A stretch of DNA of 64,000 bases from Heliocybe sulcata (lineage: Eukaryota > Basidiomycota > Agaricomycetes > Gloeophyllales > Gloeophyllaceae). Of the stretch, positions 23,504 through 35,061 are shown one piece after another (position 1 is the first letter of the stretch; every line of letters begins with the position of its first letter). The position numbers were made by a program, and so were the translations under genes. The stretch covers positions 378,757 through 442,756 of the forward strand of contig ML213517.1 in assembly GCA_004369045.1 (NCBI GenBank), written 5' to 3'. The notes under the pieces are model-generated. The model saw nothing but the letters and a program-made list of their open reading frames with translations, ran no database searches and was not told the DNA's origin.

Positions 23504-25847
23504 ATGTCGGTTATATCGAGCCTACCGCCTTATCCATCGACGGCATCTGTCTCAGCACTGAGCCCAGCTCAGAGATCTGCTCTGCATGAGACGATACTGA
23601 CGACTGTATCCCAAACACTGTCCCTTCCCCCGGAGAAGCGGGATAACAAGTCCTCTCTCGCGTTTCTTGAATCATATGCGAGGAATGTAGCGAGGGAGGA
23701 GCTACAGTTGCTCATATGGGGCGTTCAGGACTCGAAGCAGAGGGAAAAGGCACAGTCTGAAGGCAAGAAACTGAAGGGAAAAGTCTTGTCTTTGGCTCAG
23801 AAATTGGTGATCTCTCGGAACCCGGATGCTAGACCTTCCTTGCAGGTTCTACTGGATTTGTGCGTTGTTTTTGCAGCTTACCCGTCTCGGGTACGATCGC
23901 TGCTCTCGTCCGCACTGGAGACGGCCCCTCAACTCGTCCGGAATGTGTCGGAGGAAGCAGCGCCTGCCTTCATTACTCTACTCTCCCCCGGTCACTCAGG
24001 AGGACTCTATGGCCTGAGAAAGACAGCGCACATCTTGGAGTGCTTCCTGCGGTGCTCCCCAGAAGAGTTCATCGAGCCTTTCGCGTCCACCAAGCAGTTC
24101 GTCGTGACCCTTGCCCGAGCATATGACGAGGGACTGGCTTCAATAGCCCGATCTTACGGAGGGACAGCTAATCTCACTGCTAATGCACAGACGCATCCGG
24201 ATCGCCTGGATGACTGGGAATTGTTGTATCTCCAGACTAAACGGTCCCTCCTCGACTCCTTCCACATTCTTCTGTCATCGTTATTGGCTTCTGTCTCGCC
24301 CTCTGCATCCCCGTCGCTGATGATGAATGCACTAGACGCCCTCTCGGCACTCGTTCAGCTCTCCTCCGATGCACCTGCTGGTTCTGGCCCTGATCGTATC
24401 CCATTCATAGACCGGCCTCTGCTGACAGACTATCTCAGGACGCAGTCGCAGCAGCTGTCCCGTACTCTTATTTCTCTGATTCATACGAACGACAAGCAAT
24501 GGGATACTTTGGAATCCTCCATACGTGCACTTGAAGTGTCGAATGAAAACGGCGACAGTGCGCCCAAGCCTGAGATGATAAAGCTATTGCTGCGATCCTC
24601 TGGGATGCCGCGACTGCAGCCTGGAGAAACACTCACGATAATCGAGTCGCAAGCGCCGTCGGCGTCCTCAGCGATGTCGAAGGGTAAAGAGCGTGCTGCT
24701 CCGGAAGAATCGGACCTAGATCTCGACCTGAAAGTTACGCAGGTGCTGGATATTCTTTCGGACCAAGACCCTTCGTATGTACGGCAGCTACTGAAGGGTG
24801 GAAGGAGTGTGGAGACGGTAGTTGAAGGGTTGCTAGAAGGCAGTCTGCCACCGCCCGAGGAGCTACTGCAGCCTGAGCCGAGTCAAGAAGTCGACCTACC
24901 TCCGGTCGAAGACTTCGAGAAGTATGTAGCGGAAAGGCGAAATATATTCGACGAAGAGAGGCTTGATGAAGCTAAGGTCTGGGTAGGCAAAAACAGGCAC
25001 GCATGCAAATCCTACCGCTGTCGCACCAAAACACTGACTGTTATGCGCAGGGACGAGACTGGCCTAATTAAAGATCCGTATCTAGCGCAAATGAAAGCCG
25101 ACATTCTGAGACGAGTTGAGGAAATGTCTTCGGACGAGGAGGATGAATCTCACGGCGTCAACGTCGGCATCGACGATGAAGACCTGGATGCTGTAGGTGT
25201 AAAGGTCGGAGGCGAGGATGACGACGGAGAAGGGTCTTCATCTACGGATGGAGAAGATGAAGGGAAGCAGCCACCGGTAGATCCCCAGGCTATCGTGGAG
25301 CGTGCTTATATGCGCGATCCCGGCTTGTTCGAAAGGGACGCAAAGACTAGGAGAAGTGATGGGAGAGCCAGGTTGAAGACGGAGACTGGTGAGTTCATGC
25401 CGTAACTGGTGTTCTCGCGCGATGTTCATATGCGTACAAAGGCTGGTCGGACGAACAAATCGAAGGATGGCGCATCATGCTTGAGAGAGACGTGCGTATC
25501 TCCGTCTGTACCTCTGACAAGGTTTAACTAACATATCCGTGATGCAGCCCAAAGGAAAGGAAAGACTACAGCGAAAGTATGAGTTCTCTGGGAACAGGGC
25601 TGAAATGCCTCCTGTTGCATCTACCTCGGGTGCATCCGGCTCAGGTGGTAACAGAGGACGAGGTGGCAATCGACGTGGCGGCGGGCGAGGAGGCGGCCGG
25701 GGACGGGCTAGGGGTAGAGGCGACGGCGGTGGCGGGCCTGGTGGTGGTAGTGGTGATGCAGCTCGTGATAGAGCGCGCAAGGAACGAAGAGGGAATGCGC
25801 AGCGGAAGAGGGGGCATGACAAGAAGATGGCGCGTGGTGGGCTCTAG
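23504..25847 (+). CDS. CUE3: ASCC2/Cue3-like CUE-domain subunit of the RQT complex
   Basis: Exons: 23504-24996, 25051-25388, 25442-25491, 25548-25847; 726 aa. ASCC2/Cue3 binds ubiquitin on stalled ribosomes and works with the Slh1/ASCC3 helicase in ribosome-associated quality control. The helical N-terminal domain includes LYGLRKTAHILECFLRCSP. A CUE domain lies near residues 408-450 (VTQVLDILSDQDPSYVRQLL). The conserved segment ERRNIFDEERLDEAKVWVGK continues across an intron into MKADILRRVEEMSSDEEDE, then AYMRDPGLFERDAKTRR and GWSDEQIEGWRIMLERDPK, the usual ASCC2 ending, and finally an RGG-rich tail. The first intron begins GC, not GT (24997-25050); because it is 54 nt a read-through would stay open, so automatic models may keep it as coding. 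Confidence 0.92.
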
Positions 25848-26075
25848 GACAATAATCAGAGATAAACATAACTTTAAGAGGGTCCTGCATGGCACTCTGT
25901 TCAAATGATATTAGAATGCGTTTGACTGAGTGGGGGATGAGTATTGTGGACTTGAGAAGTCAGGCGAGCTAGGTCTGAACCTGAGAATACAGCCGCTGCC
26001 TCGAGATCGTTGGGAACATCGAACGCAGCGATGGAGGTCAATCCATATGCACAGTGTATACACAATATAATAAGA

Positions 26076-28975
26076 TTAAGCAGATGGGACGGCTACACGC
26101 AAGTTCTTGAGGAACTTCTCGTAAACAGTGGCGTGCAGGTACTCCAACCGCGCACCCTCGTTTTCGGCCGTGAGTTGGACGCTGGCCTTCGTCTGGAAAA
26201 CATGGTCAGCATAACATGACGCGCCTAAAAGCAAAATGAGCGTACCAGGCCAGCAACCTTGATCCTCCCTAGCAATATTGTCAATTTGCCCGTCATATAC
26301 GTGAGCGCACCACGATGCCTCGGGTCTGACATGTCAGAAAGGACGTCCGGCAGAAGTCCAATTAATTTAGGAATCGAGAGACACATCTCCTCAATGGCAG
26401 TCTTCTGCTCCGTGTCGGGCTCCTTGTCCGGCTCAGCTTGCACATCGGAAAGCAGACCAGGCAGGGTAACCATAACGTCTGCATAGTCCATGAAAATCTG
26501 GCAGGGGAGTGAGCTGACGCATTCATGCGCAAAGCGTCCTGACCCGTACCTTGCCGCGCAAGCTCCACCATCCGACCTTGCCCTCCATACCCTGGAAAAG
26601 ACCCTTCAAGAGGTCAAGGTCGCCTCTGATACAAGCCTCCGGTGCCAGGTACCGTACTGCCACGTCATGCGCACGTTCATACAACAGTGCGCCGCGATAC
26701 AATTCGTAAGCATCCCATGCCTTACCGACGGACAAGGCGTGAATAGCCTAGCAAAGGATCAGCAACAAACAAGTGGAGCAGCGCACCTCAACACACCTTC
26801 GCCTCATTGATCCAAGCCAGAGGAACCTTGAGCTTCGATATTAAGCTCTTTGCGAGGTAATCGGTGAGTATAGTGGCGTTGCGAAGAAGCAGCTCCTTGA
26901 TGGCTTTCTCTCTCCTGAAGAACGATGTCAGTGTCACCATGAAGTCGTGACATGTCAAGACTTACCCTGCACTGCCCTCCAGGTGCATCAAAACGAACAC
27001 AGCAGGTTCCAGTGCGCCCGTCGTCTCCAACTGCAAAGCGTATTGGCTCGTAAGCAGATCAGCACTCGGGCTATGCCCCTCAACGGACTCGTCCTCCTCT
27101 TCCTCTTCTTCCTCGTCATCATCATCATCAACGAGTCTACGACCCCGCGGTGGCCTCGATCGGTCAGGAAAGTCGCGAATCCGCATCGACCGCGACATAA
27201 TGATGTAGAGATGCCAGCAAAGGGCATAATCCAGCGGCGAAGGGGAGAAAGACAGCGGTATAAGGAGCTCGGCGAGCGAGCACGTCGGCTCTGCAAACAT
27301 CCTGATCAGGGAGTACAGCGCGTCCGGCGGGGCCGCCTCTTGGGTCTGCCACAGCGACTGCGCCGCTCCAGGAGCCTCGACATACCATGGCGCAGGCGAC
27401 GCTATTCCCACCCCCTCTTCAGCTCCATGGAAGGCCTCCTTGTACTGGTTGAATACCTCGACGATCCCCTCTTCCCCTTTCTGACCAAACCACAAGCACA
27501 GACCGAACGCTCTCTTCCAATCAAGGTCCTTCCATACCTCTTCCTCACCAAGGGCACCCGCTAACAGGGCGTACACCTTCTTCACGCCGCTTTCGATCAT
27601 AATATCCACCTTTTCCTCCTTCCACACTGCGAGCTGCTGCAGTAGGTCCGCGCGGAAGTCCTCATCCCCGCCAGCCTGCGCAATGAGGGTTGCCAGCTTC
27701 GAGTATCCGCCGCTCATAGCCACATCGCAGGCCTTGTCGATCTGGTTGCCCGTCATGTGGAGGAACGCCTTCGTCGCGTCGTCCAGAGATGCCCGCTCCC
27801 GCAGCTCCTTCTCTACAGTGCCAGCCACCGACCCTTGAAGCCATTTCGACAATGCGAGTTTCCGCCGCAGAGAGAGGATCCGGTAGCGGACGTCCGAAGG
27901 GGTTTTGTCGCTTAGTTTCAAGTCGAGTTCGTCAAATAGAGCATGGCCAAGTCGGAATAGCGACTCCTCGAATGGTCCAGAGCCGGGAAGGGCGGCGAAA
28001 AGAGGCAGAAATGATGAGAATGTAAGTTTTGTTGTGGAGGAGGGTGTGGCGCAGGGAATATCGGAGGCGTCCGGCGCTATGACCGAGCTATTGAGATGGT
28101 GTTGAAGGAACAGCTGATAGAGGTGCAGAGGTCTCGGCTGTATTCGCAACGACGTGACGGATACTTTCACCAAGTCCGGCGTTGTTTTCCTGTCGTAACA
28201 TGGGATCACACCGGGCAAAAGATGGCATTCCAGTAGTAAAACAAACATACGATGTAGAAAAAGGAGAACACAACGTTCCTATATGGGCAAGCTTCCCACC
28301 AGGCCCCCAGCTCACACGGAACGACCGTCCAAGCGCGAGGCCTGCATCCACTTGCAGGGACTCCTTCCCAAGCGCCGTCGTCTCCACCGTGGAAATCCGC
28401 GCGAATTTACGCACGGGCCGCGCAGATATCGAGGCCATGGGGTTGTCAAACGATATCCTCTGGAATACGCCATTGTGAATAAGACTCCAGTATTCGCCGG
28501 ATGAACCACGCACCTCATGCGCGCCCGACCGATGCAGCTCCCCCGTTGACTCCCGCCTATGTTTTCTACTCATCCCAAAAGATTTGGCTAGACTAGGTCT
28601 CGGCGGGCGAGGGACCTGCTTCTGCTTCTGCGCCTCACTGGCGGCCCTCATCTCCTCCTGCTCCTTCGGAAGCGTGAAGAACACCGTCTGCATGACCTCC
28701 ATCCTCTTCGGGTCCACCCCGACTGCCCTCGCCCATGGTGTCAGACCTCGTTCCGCAAGCCGACTGCGCTGTTTCGATGCTGGCGGCTGAGACTTTTCAG
28801 GTGGTGGTTGTGGCTCTGCTGGTCTCGAAGGCCCTTCTTGATCAGAGCTGGAGGATTCATCGTCAGTTGGTGGCTTCAGAGACTTTCCATTTGTCGAGCG
28901 TCGCAGAGGCGAGGAAGAGGAAGGCTCCTGAGCGTCGTCGTCGCTGTCGCTCGCATAGGCAGTGAAGCGAGCCAT
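26076..28975 (-). CDS. Nucleoporin Nup96 / Nup145C, stand-alone gene
   Basis: Exons (minus): 28975-28251, 28189-26966, 26914-26797, 26747-26550, 26497-26246, 26192-26076; 877 aa. Scaffold subunit of the Nup84/Y complex of the nuclear pore. The N-terminus is disordered and acidic (MARFTAYASDSDDD), followed by the diagnostic LALGRSFRVSWGPGGKLAHI. The alpha-solenoid Nup96 domain includes FLHMTGNQIDKACDVAM and WKRAFGLCLWFGQK. The C-terminal segment VFVLMHLEGSAGREKAIKEL continues to LEYLHATVYEKFLKNL. In many fungi and animals Nup96 is the autocleaved half of a Nup98-Nup96 precursor; here no GLFG repeats or autopeptidase precede the ATG, so Nup98 must be elsewhere. It ends 228 bp from the convergent ASCC2 gene. 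Confidence 0.93.
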
Positions 28976-29144
28976 ACCTGAACAAGGTCAACGACGCGTC
29001 TGTGGCGCGCCCGTCAGCTGTGGCAGTGGCTGTGTTTCTCCCGCGGTCAGACCAAGTTTGTAGTACAATAAGAACTGCGTATATTAATGTTATACATACA
29101 AGAGAAGTTCCGAAATGATGCCATGTACAACAAATATCGACCTA

Positions 29145-31739
29145 CTAGCTCCTGGACTCAACACCCTGAACAGACGTCTCCGCTCTCTGGGCCTCCTTCT
29201 TTTCGTCCAAACTAGAAACCCTGGTACTCTCCGGGCCTCCTTTCTCCTGAGAACCTGGACCGTAGTACCGTCGGTGCTACAAGAAGCCATGTCACAATTC
29301 ACCCTCGTCAAGAGCAAGACAAGCGCATACCCAGAAGAGCATATACCACAACCACGATAGAAGGGCCACTCCACCCATAATTGGTCCGGCGTAGTTCATT
29401 GTATCTGCGGTGACTGGGTATACTTGCGGCATGATGAGAATCCTTCATGTCATCACGATTAGTGGCTGTCGAGGACCATGCAGCGCTCGGTCGCTCACCC
29501 GGTTTCGAGTGCAGTCCTACAAAGAGGTTATCGTTATGCCAACGCCGGGAATCATATAACTTGCCATAATACCGCATACAGATTAACAGCGTATCCCCAT
29601 TTACCCAAGAAGAAAGGGCCGGGAGTAAACTTGGTATCTGTGTCAAAGAATCGGATGTACAGTTTCGCAACGATGGGGATCTGTAAACAAGGTCATCATC
29701 AGCTCAACACGGAGGAGAAGTGGCACATACCGCGTATGAGACGTCAAGGGCTACTGCAGTAATACTATTCAAAACCTGCATGAGTACCGCTCTCGTAAGA
29801 GACAAAGAGGTCTACCTAAAGATCGCGTTGATCTGTGCGCACTATCAGTCAAGATGCATCTTCGCTCCAGGACATGCATGCGCTTACCGCTACAAGCGAC
29901 GCTAAATACAGCAAACCGAATAAGCAGTCCACCACGACCGTGAAAATCACGGCGTTCACGGGAGTCTTCGTCGTACGCCATATCCTTGCGCATAGACGGC
30001 CGTCTGGGAGCCCATTCTGCCCAAAAAGCCGGGTCGTATGCAGTTAAGCCACAGATAACAGGATGCGCAACTTACGTCTCTCGAGATGGCATATATACCT
30101 ATTTACACCGGTTGATGAGCACCAGCACACATACGGCCGAGTTATACACATACTTCTAATACAGGCCAGCTGGCAGGTAGCTGCTGTGATAGTTTGGAGG
30201 ATGATCACGAATGACCACAGAGCCAATGCGCCACGTTTGCCTAGGTTGTCCCAGAGGATCTATAAGAGCACGTCGCGTTAATATGATGGAGTAGCATCTT
30301 TCCGTCGCATCATATACCTGGGCGAAGGCGAGCGAAGTCGGACCGGGTAACGCAGAGAAATCACGGATACCATAGCATAGAGACACATTGACGAAGAAAC
30401 CGAAGAGGCCAGTGAGGAAGACTGTCAGGGGTATGAGATATAAGCGGAGTTGACCTTCATTTACTGAAGGACCAACCTGCAGAGATAATGGCCGCCGGAG
30501 TGGCTACAGCTGCATTCTTGACCTCTTCAGAGAGATCTGGAAGGAACCGATGAGGACGTGTACAAATGAAGCCCGCGTATAATCTTACGTGCAGCAGCAT
30601 CATAATCAGTCTATGACAGCAATTGACAATGAATGTATAGCCAATAATTGTATTTTCTCACTCACCATAACCCATTGGACGCTCAAAAGGCCTAACAGGA
30701 AGGCGAAGCCACTGCTACCCCAGCCAGAGCCATCCTCTACCTTCTCTCCTATCAGTACTCATCTCGACAGAAATGATTGACGTCATTTACTGTGCTCCAG
30801 ACGAACTTGCTACTGGCGAGGTTACCCTTGCCAGCAGCGGGGACCGCTATTATCACAGCTAATGTGGTAAACAAATTGACGTAGACTTGACATTCAGCAT
30901 TAGTTGCCGCCCATCTGTCCGTCATCTGGTGAAGATTCATACTTACCATAAAACAAAGACATCCGATGTAGAGCTTTGGTCGGCAGACTATTCAAGATGC
31001 CAATGGCAAAGTTGAGGCCCACATAGAGGCCCAGTACTTGGCCAGTAGAAGCAACAAATGCTCCGTCTGTACTGATAGTGACTGCAGCGAATATCATCTG
31101 TGATCTGTACAAGGATCAGCCGGAGCACCAGACAGCCCTTTGTCACCGACTTACAATGCAAAGATAATAGAAGCAGGAGTGGCAAGCTGCCCTACAACGG
31201 TCAACCTCAATGGAGGACAGTAAGTTATCCTCAGTAGAAGAATTGAATCGACTGTGAAGTCCTACCATGCTGCTATGAACGTGGTAACTCGACGATACTT
31301 GGACGGCACGACGTAAGCCGTGCTCGTGTAGATACCACCTGCGGTGGGGTACGCAGAGACGAGCTCTGTCACTTTCTTTAGCCAAACCTGTCACCTATAT
31401 TGAAGAGAAACAGTGCACACCAGCTACCGACGCAGCGATCGCCAAACAGCCGAAGGATCCCAAAAACCAGGCCCATACTGCCGTCGCAGGTCCTCCCAGC
31501 AGCAGGGGGCTATTGAAAGTAGATGCAATACTTGCAGAGCATCTGATGATATGTGTCCTTCAGCGCTCCATTGTTCAACGTTCAACACTGTGAACGGCGA
31601 CTTGCCCAAGGATTCCGAGAGCAAAGCTGAGCGTACTGAATCTCGTGAACTCGCGCCTCAACTCACGGCGAACGCCGAGGTGGCGCAGCCGTTCGTCCTC
31701 TTCCTCTACTCCCAAGAACGCGTTCTCGCCTGCGCCCAT
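29145..31739 (-). CDS. Amino-acid/GABA-type permease (APC superfamily)
   Basis: Nineteen exons (minus), 544 aa: 31739-31606, 31542-31421, 31365-31266, 31229-31155, 31104-30947, 30885-30782, 30734-30666, 30610-30589, 30536-30477, 30421-30318, 30259-30154, 30098-30076, 30016-29888, 29832-29816, 29764-29731, 29680-29565, 29516-29499, 29442-29331, 29276-29145. Twelve-helix plasma-membrane transporter of the fungal GABA/choline permease group. Motifs: REFTRFSTLSFALGILG, STFNSPLLLGGPA, AELVSAYPTAGGIY (substrate-site helix), YDAAAHLSEEVKNAAVATP, TPVNAVIFTVVVD, and YPVTADTMNYA. The charged C-terminal tail is cytosolic. Introns one (31605-31543) and sixteen (29564-29517) start GCAAGT; the third is only 36 nt. 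Substrate cannot be fixed from sequence. Confidence 0.92.
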
Positions 31740-32301
31740 ATTGCCGTCGACGCTGTAGGAATCGGCGTTGAGAAAGAGACGCAAGCTCGTCCACTACTTG
31801 GCATAGGCTTCTTAACGCCCCGCTGTCATTCATCCTGATGACCCTTTGGTGAAGGTTGTTCTCAGCCCTCGGGTATCTTATCCGAAGACGCGGTTACCAA
31901 AGGAATTCCGCCACCCAATCTTATCGTCAAAATTACCACTTCAAGGTTGCTCCCGTGGCCCTTCAAGAAGCTCCGACGCCCGCCTGCTGTTCCGGGAGGC
32001 CATATTACCTCTGCACCCCCGCAATTACGACATGTTAAACCTTCATTATGAGGGGCTTTTCATCGTCCATTCGTTCGATTCGGAGACGAACAATCTGTAG
32101 GGTAAGCACGCCTCATTTGATACGCGCTCAGTTTGCTAATTTGGACTGTTATCGGCATGACATGCATCGCCACCGCAATCGCATCGGTATCCCGCCGTAT
32201 CTCGGATAGACGAGGCATCGAGATATAATTGGACGCGTCTGCGCCAGTTCCTATAGGATTCCTTTACATACTCCTCCCCGCCTGTTTACTCTCCAGCCAC
32301 C
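31740..32301. promoter_or_regulatory. Divergent promoter region, permease / DUF3445 gene
   Basis: 562 bp separate the ATG of the permease (-) from that of the DUF3445 gene (+), so both promoters must lie here. No clear TATA element or known factor site was recognised. Shared control is possible but not shown. Confidence 0.45.
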
Positions 32302-34037
32302 ATGCATACATTTCAGACACTGGACGTCATCCTCCTCAGTCTCGTCGCAGCTGTGACCTGGTACTTCTACGCTCGCGGTCAAAAAACGAAGAAAGAAGCG
32401 AAAGCAGTCGCAGCTCAGGAGGCTGAGAAAGTGCCCGATCCCGATCCTCTATGGGACTTCGATCTGGTCAGCGCGCAATCCTGTACGCCGTGACGCATCT
32501 CTTCACGCTTTGATCCAGGCTACAGCCACCACTCGGAATCACCTCTACGTCAACAAAACAGTTCGATGGCCGTACTTCCAGGTCCGCGGATAGCTCCAGG
32601 ATCTCCGAGAATCGTTGTCTGACATGACTCTCATCAGACGATGGCCCATCAGCCGATGCACATCAACGACTGGATAGAAATCGACAAGGATTACGAGTGG
32701 TACCTCGAAGAGAAAGCCCGGGTCATCAAGGAGAAAGGTATGTAACGCACTCCATATGCCTGCAGGGTTCCATTGACTGTCCATCCAGGCAAGGTCGTCA
32801 TCGATTCGTGCCCCGACAATGACGCGCCATGCGGTGAACTCATGGAGATCCTGGTCGACTATCTCCCAAAACGGTACCCAACCCTGTTCGAGAAAATCGA
32901 CTGCCCGGGCGGCGGGATCTGGAATAAAGTCACCGGTGAGAAACTCACCGGGCTGGAAGGGAAGCAGGGCGTGGACGCTTTGATGGTCTGCTCGAGGTAA
33001 CTTCTCTTGATCCGGATTGCTCGCAGGATCGGGATCTAACGGTGCTGTGCAGACTCGTGCAGGATGATTTCTTGATGGGCCGCGAGCGCGAGGACGGGCA
33101 AGTGTATTTCACCGGAGGCTTGGTTGCCTTCCCCGGTAAGCTATATTTTACAAGCGCCTGTTCTCAGGCTAAGAATGCGTTCGTAGGATTTTACCTGCTC
33201 TCCAAGAAGATCAACAAGTCGCTTCGATTCGCACACGCTCCCGTCCCATACTTCAACGAGAAAATCCTCATGAGCGTAGAACGGACCTTGAAGCGTTTCA
33301 AACCCAACGAATCCTTCGAACGAACCAGCTGGGAGATCGTCGACGATCGCAACCTTCACTGGCGTACGCGCTATATTTACTTAGTCCGGAGCATCCTTTG
33401 ATCTGTTTGGTTCTGTGGACAGACAACATGGCCGACCTGCACAGCGGCGAGAAGCTCCCTGCAGGGTTCCATCCCAAGGACCTCTTCTTCCGCGTGGACC
33501 ATCAAACCTTCCGAAAGCTTCCCCGGACGAAGGGCATCATCTTCGGCGTGTAAGCCACTTCCGCATGCTCGGTATACCAGACATGATCGCTCACTCTATC
33601 TCTCGCGACCATCACGCTTTTAGCCATCCAATTATGAAACGCCTCGAAGACCTCGAGGACAGCCCGCTCGTCCCGATGCTTCTGTCCAAAGTCCACGCAG
33701 AAGGCGATTCCAAACTGATGAAGGTAAACCCGTTCTGCCTCCCCTTCCCCGCTCTCCACATCGCTGATCACCCTTGCCCGTTTCAGTACAAGGCTGCCCC
33801 GCTGTACCAAGATATCATGATGCCCTATCTCGAAGAATTGACCGCTCGGCAAATTGAACGGGGTCTAATAACGTATGTGGCGTAGATGATATCCCCGTCG
33901 TTCACAGCTGACGCACCACCCACAGGGGGAAGGAGGAGGTGGCTGCCTTCCGGGAGCTCATCAAGGACGGCAAGTATCCCAGCACACAGACGACTCTGAC
34001 TCGGCCGACAGAGTCCGAAAAGTACCTCAAAAAGTAG
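32302..34037 (+). CDS. DUF3445 protein, heme-dependent oxidative N-demethylase-like
   Basis: Ten exons: 32302-32466, 32519-32581, 32638-32737, 32789-32996, 33053-33135, 33187-33363, 33423-33549, 33624-33723, 33787-33872, 33926-34037; 406 aa. Family members in bacteria are the alpha subunit of heme-dependent oxidative N-demethylase; the fungal role is unproven. An N-terminal membrane anchor (about residues 6-24, VILLSLVAAVTWYFYARG) suggests ER or other membrane attachment. Family blocks: MHINDWIEIDKDYEWYLEEK, LVQDDFLMGRE, GGLVAFPGFYLLSKKIN, HAPVPYFNEKI, ERTSWEIVDDRNLHWHN, FRVDHQTFRKLPRTKGIIFG. The His in the APVPYF region and the Arg/His pairs are candidate heme-site residues. All nine introns are GT-AG and in phase. 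Confidence 0.9.
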
Positions 34038-34343
34038 GGCGCGCAAGGATGATGGGGCGTAACGGTTGCAGTCTTCCGTAGATTTACCTTGTTTCACGGA
34101 GATGCAATAACATCAATCGAGGACGCAGCCGATCTCTTGACTGCGGACAGAAAGCTGCACAGATCACCCATTGGGATAATGACAACTGATACATTGGGAA
34201 GGGCCTGCCTTCCGCCAATTATAGGTTAGTACAGGCATACAACATAGTCTAAGACTACAGATTGGTAATGCTAGTGTCCGTGTCACTCGGAGTCCAAGGG
34301 CCAGGCGTTAGATACAGTCCACGAAGGGGCGTAGAAATAGTCT
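34038..34343. other. Convergent 3' flank, nothing recognised
   Basis: 306 bp between the DUF3445 gene and the convergent DUF6593 gene. Confidence 0.5.
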
Positions 34344-35061
34344 CTAGTCGATATTCCGACCAGATTGCAGTAGCAGCGTCGCGACTATGGAAGCCTCCAG
34401 TAGACCCAGCTGCATAGCTTGAGTCGTTACCTCAAAAACGACGGTAGTGTGCGTCTTCGAGACCTTTGCCAACAGCTGCGGCGCAGCAGGTGACATCGTA
34501 TATAGCTAGACGGGTGTATTTGAGCCACGCCCCTTGGATGCCAGATAAAAAGAACGTACGCCAAGATGCCTCCCGTTTGGTGCCCATGCATACGATGCAT
34601 TACCGATTTTCATGATTCTGGCACTACGGTATATAATCAGTGCAAAGTTCCTGGCAAGCAAGCAACCTTACTCACAGCCCATCCGAGGACAAGCCCAACC
34701 ACTTTGCAATGTTCTGTTTGGGAGCGACGCCGCGGATTTCTACTGTCGGTTGACTCCTCCACTCGATGACGGCGACTGTTCTTCCATGGCCGTCTTTGAC
34801 GAGGGTGAAGAGTGCGGAGTTGTTGGATTCGATGCGGAATTGGATGTTTGTCTGCGCGTCGATTAGGACCGAATTGAGTATTGTCGGCGTAAATGCGGTG
34901 AAGGTGAGAGTGATATTTCCGCCAGAGACATGGGCGGCTGCTCCGGGGTATGGCAAGGCTCCATAGACAGACGGCGAAGGAGGAACGCAGCTACGAGGCG
35001 ACGGCTGGCTCATTCCCGCATGGTGCCAGCCAGTAGCGTACGGATTCTGGGACGTCGACAT
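34344..35061 (-). CDS. DUF6593 domain protein
   Basis: Exons (minus): 35061-34676, 34623-34560, 34505-34344; 203 aa. A small protein of a mushroom-specific family of unknown function, often in many copies per genome. After a Ser/Pro/Tyr-rich N-terminus (PSVYGALPYPG) come the family strands ITLTFTAFTPTILNSVLI, FRIESNN, TVAVIEWRSQPTVEIRGV, WAPNGRHLGLYT and the end helix QLGLLEASIVATLLLQSGRN. The last helix is hydrophobic and may touch membranes. The family name is from memory of the pattern; the gene model is solid because all three exons join in frame. Confidence 0.85.
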
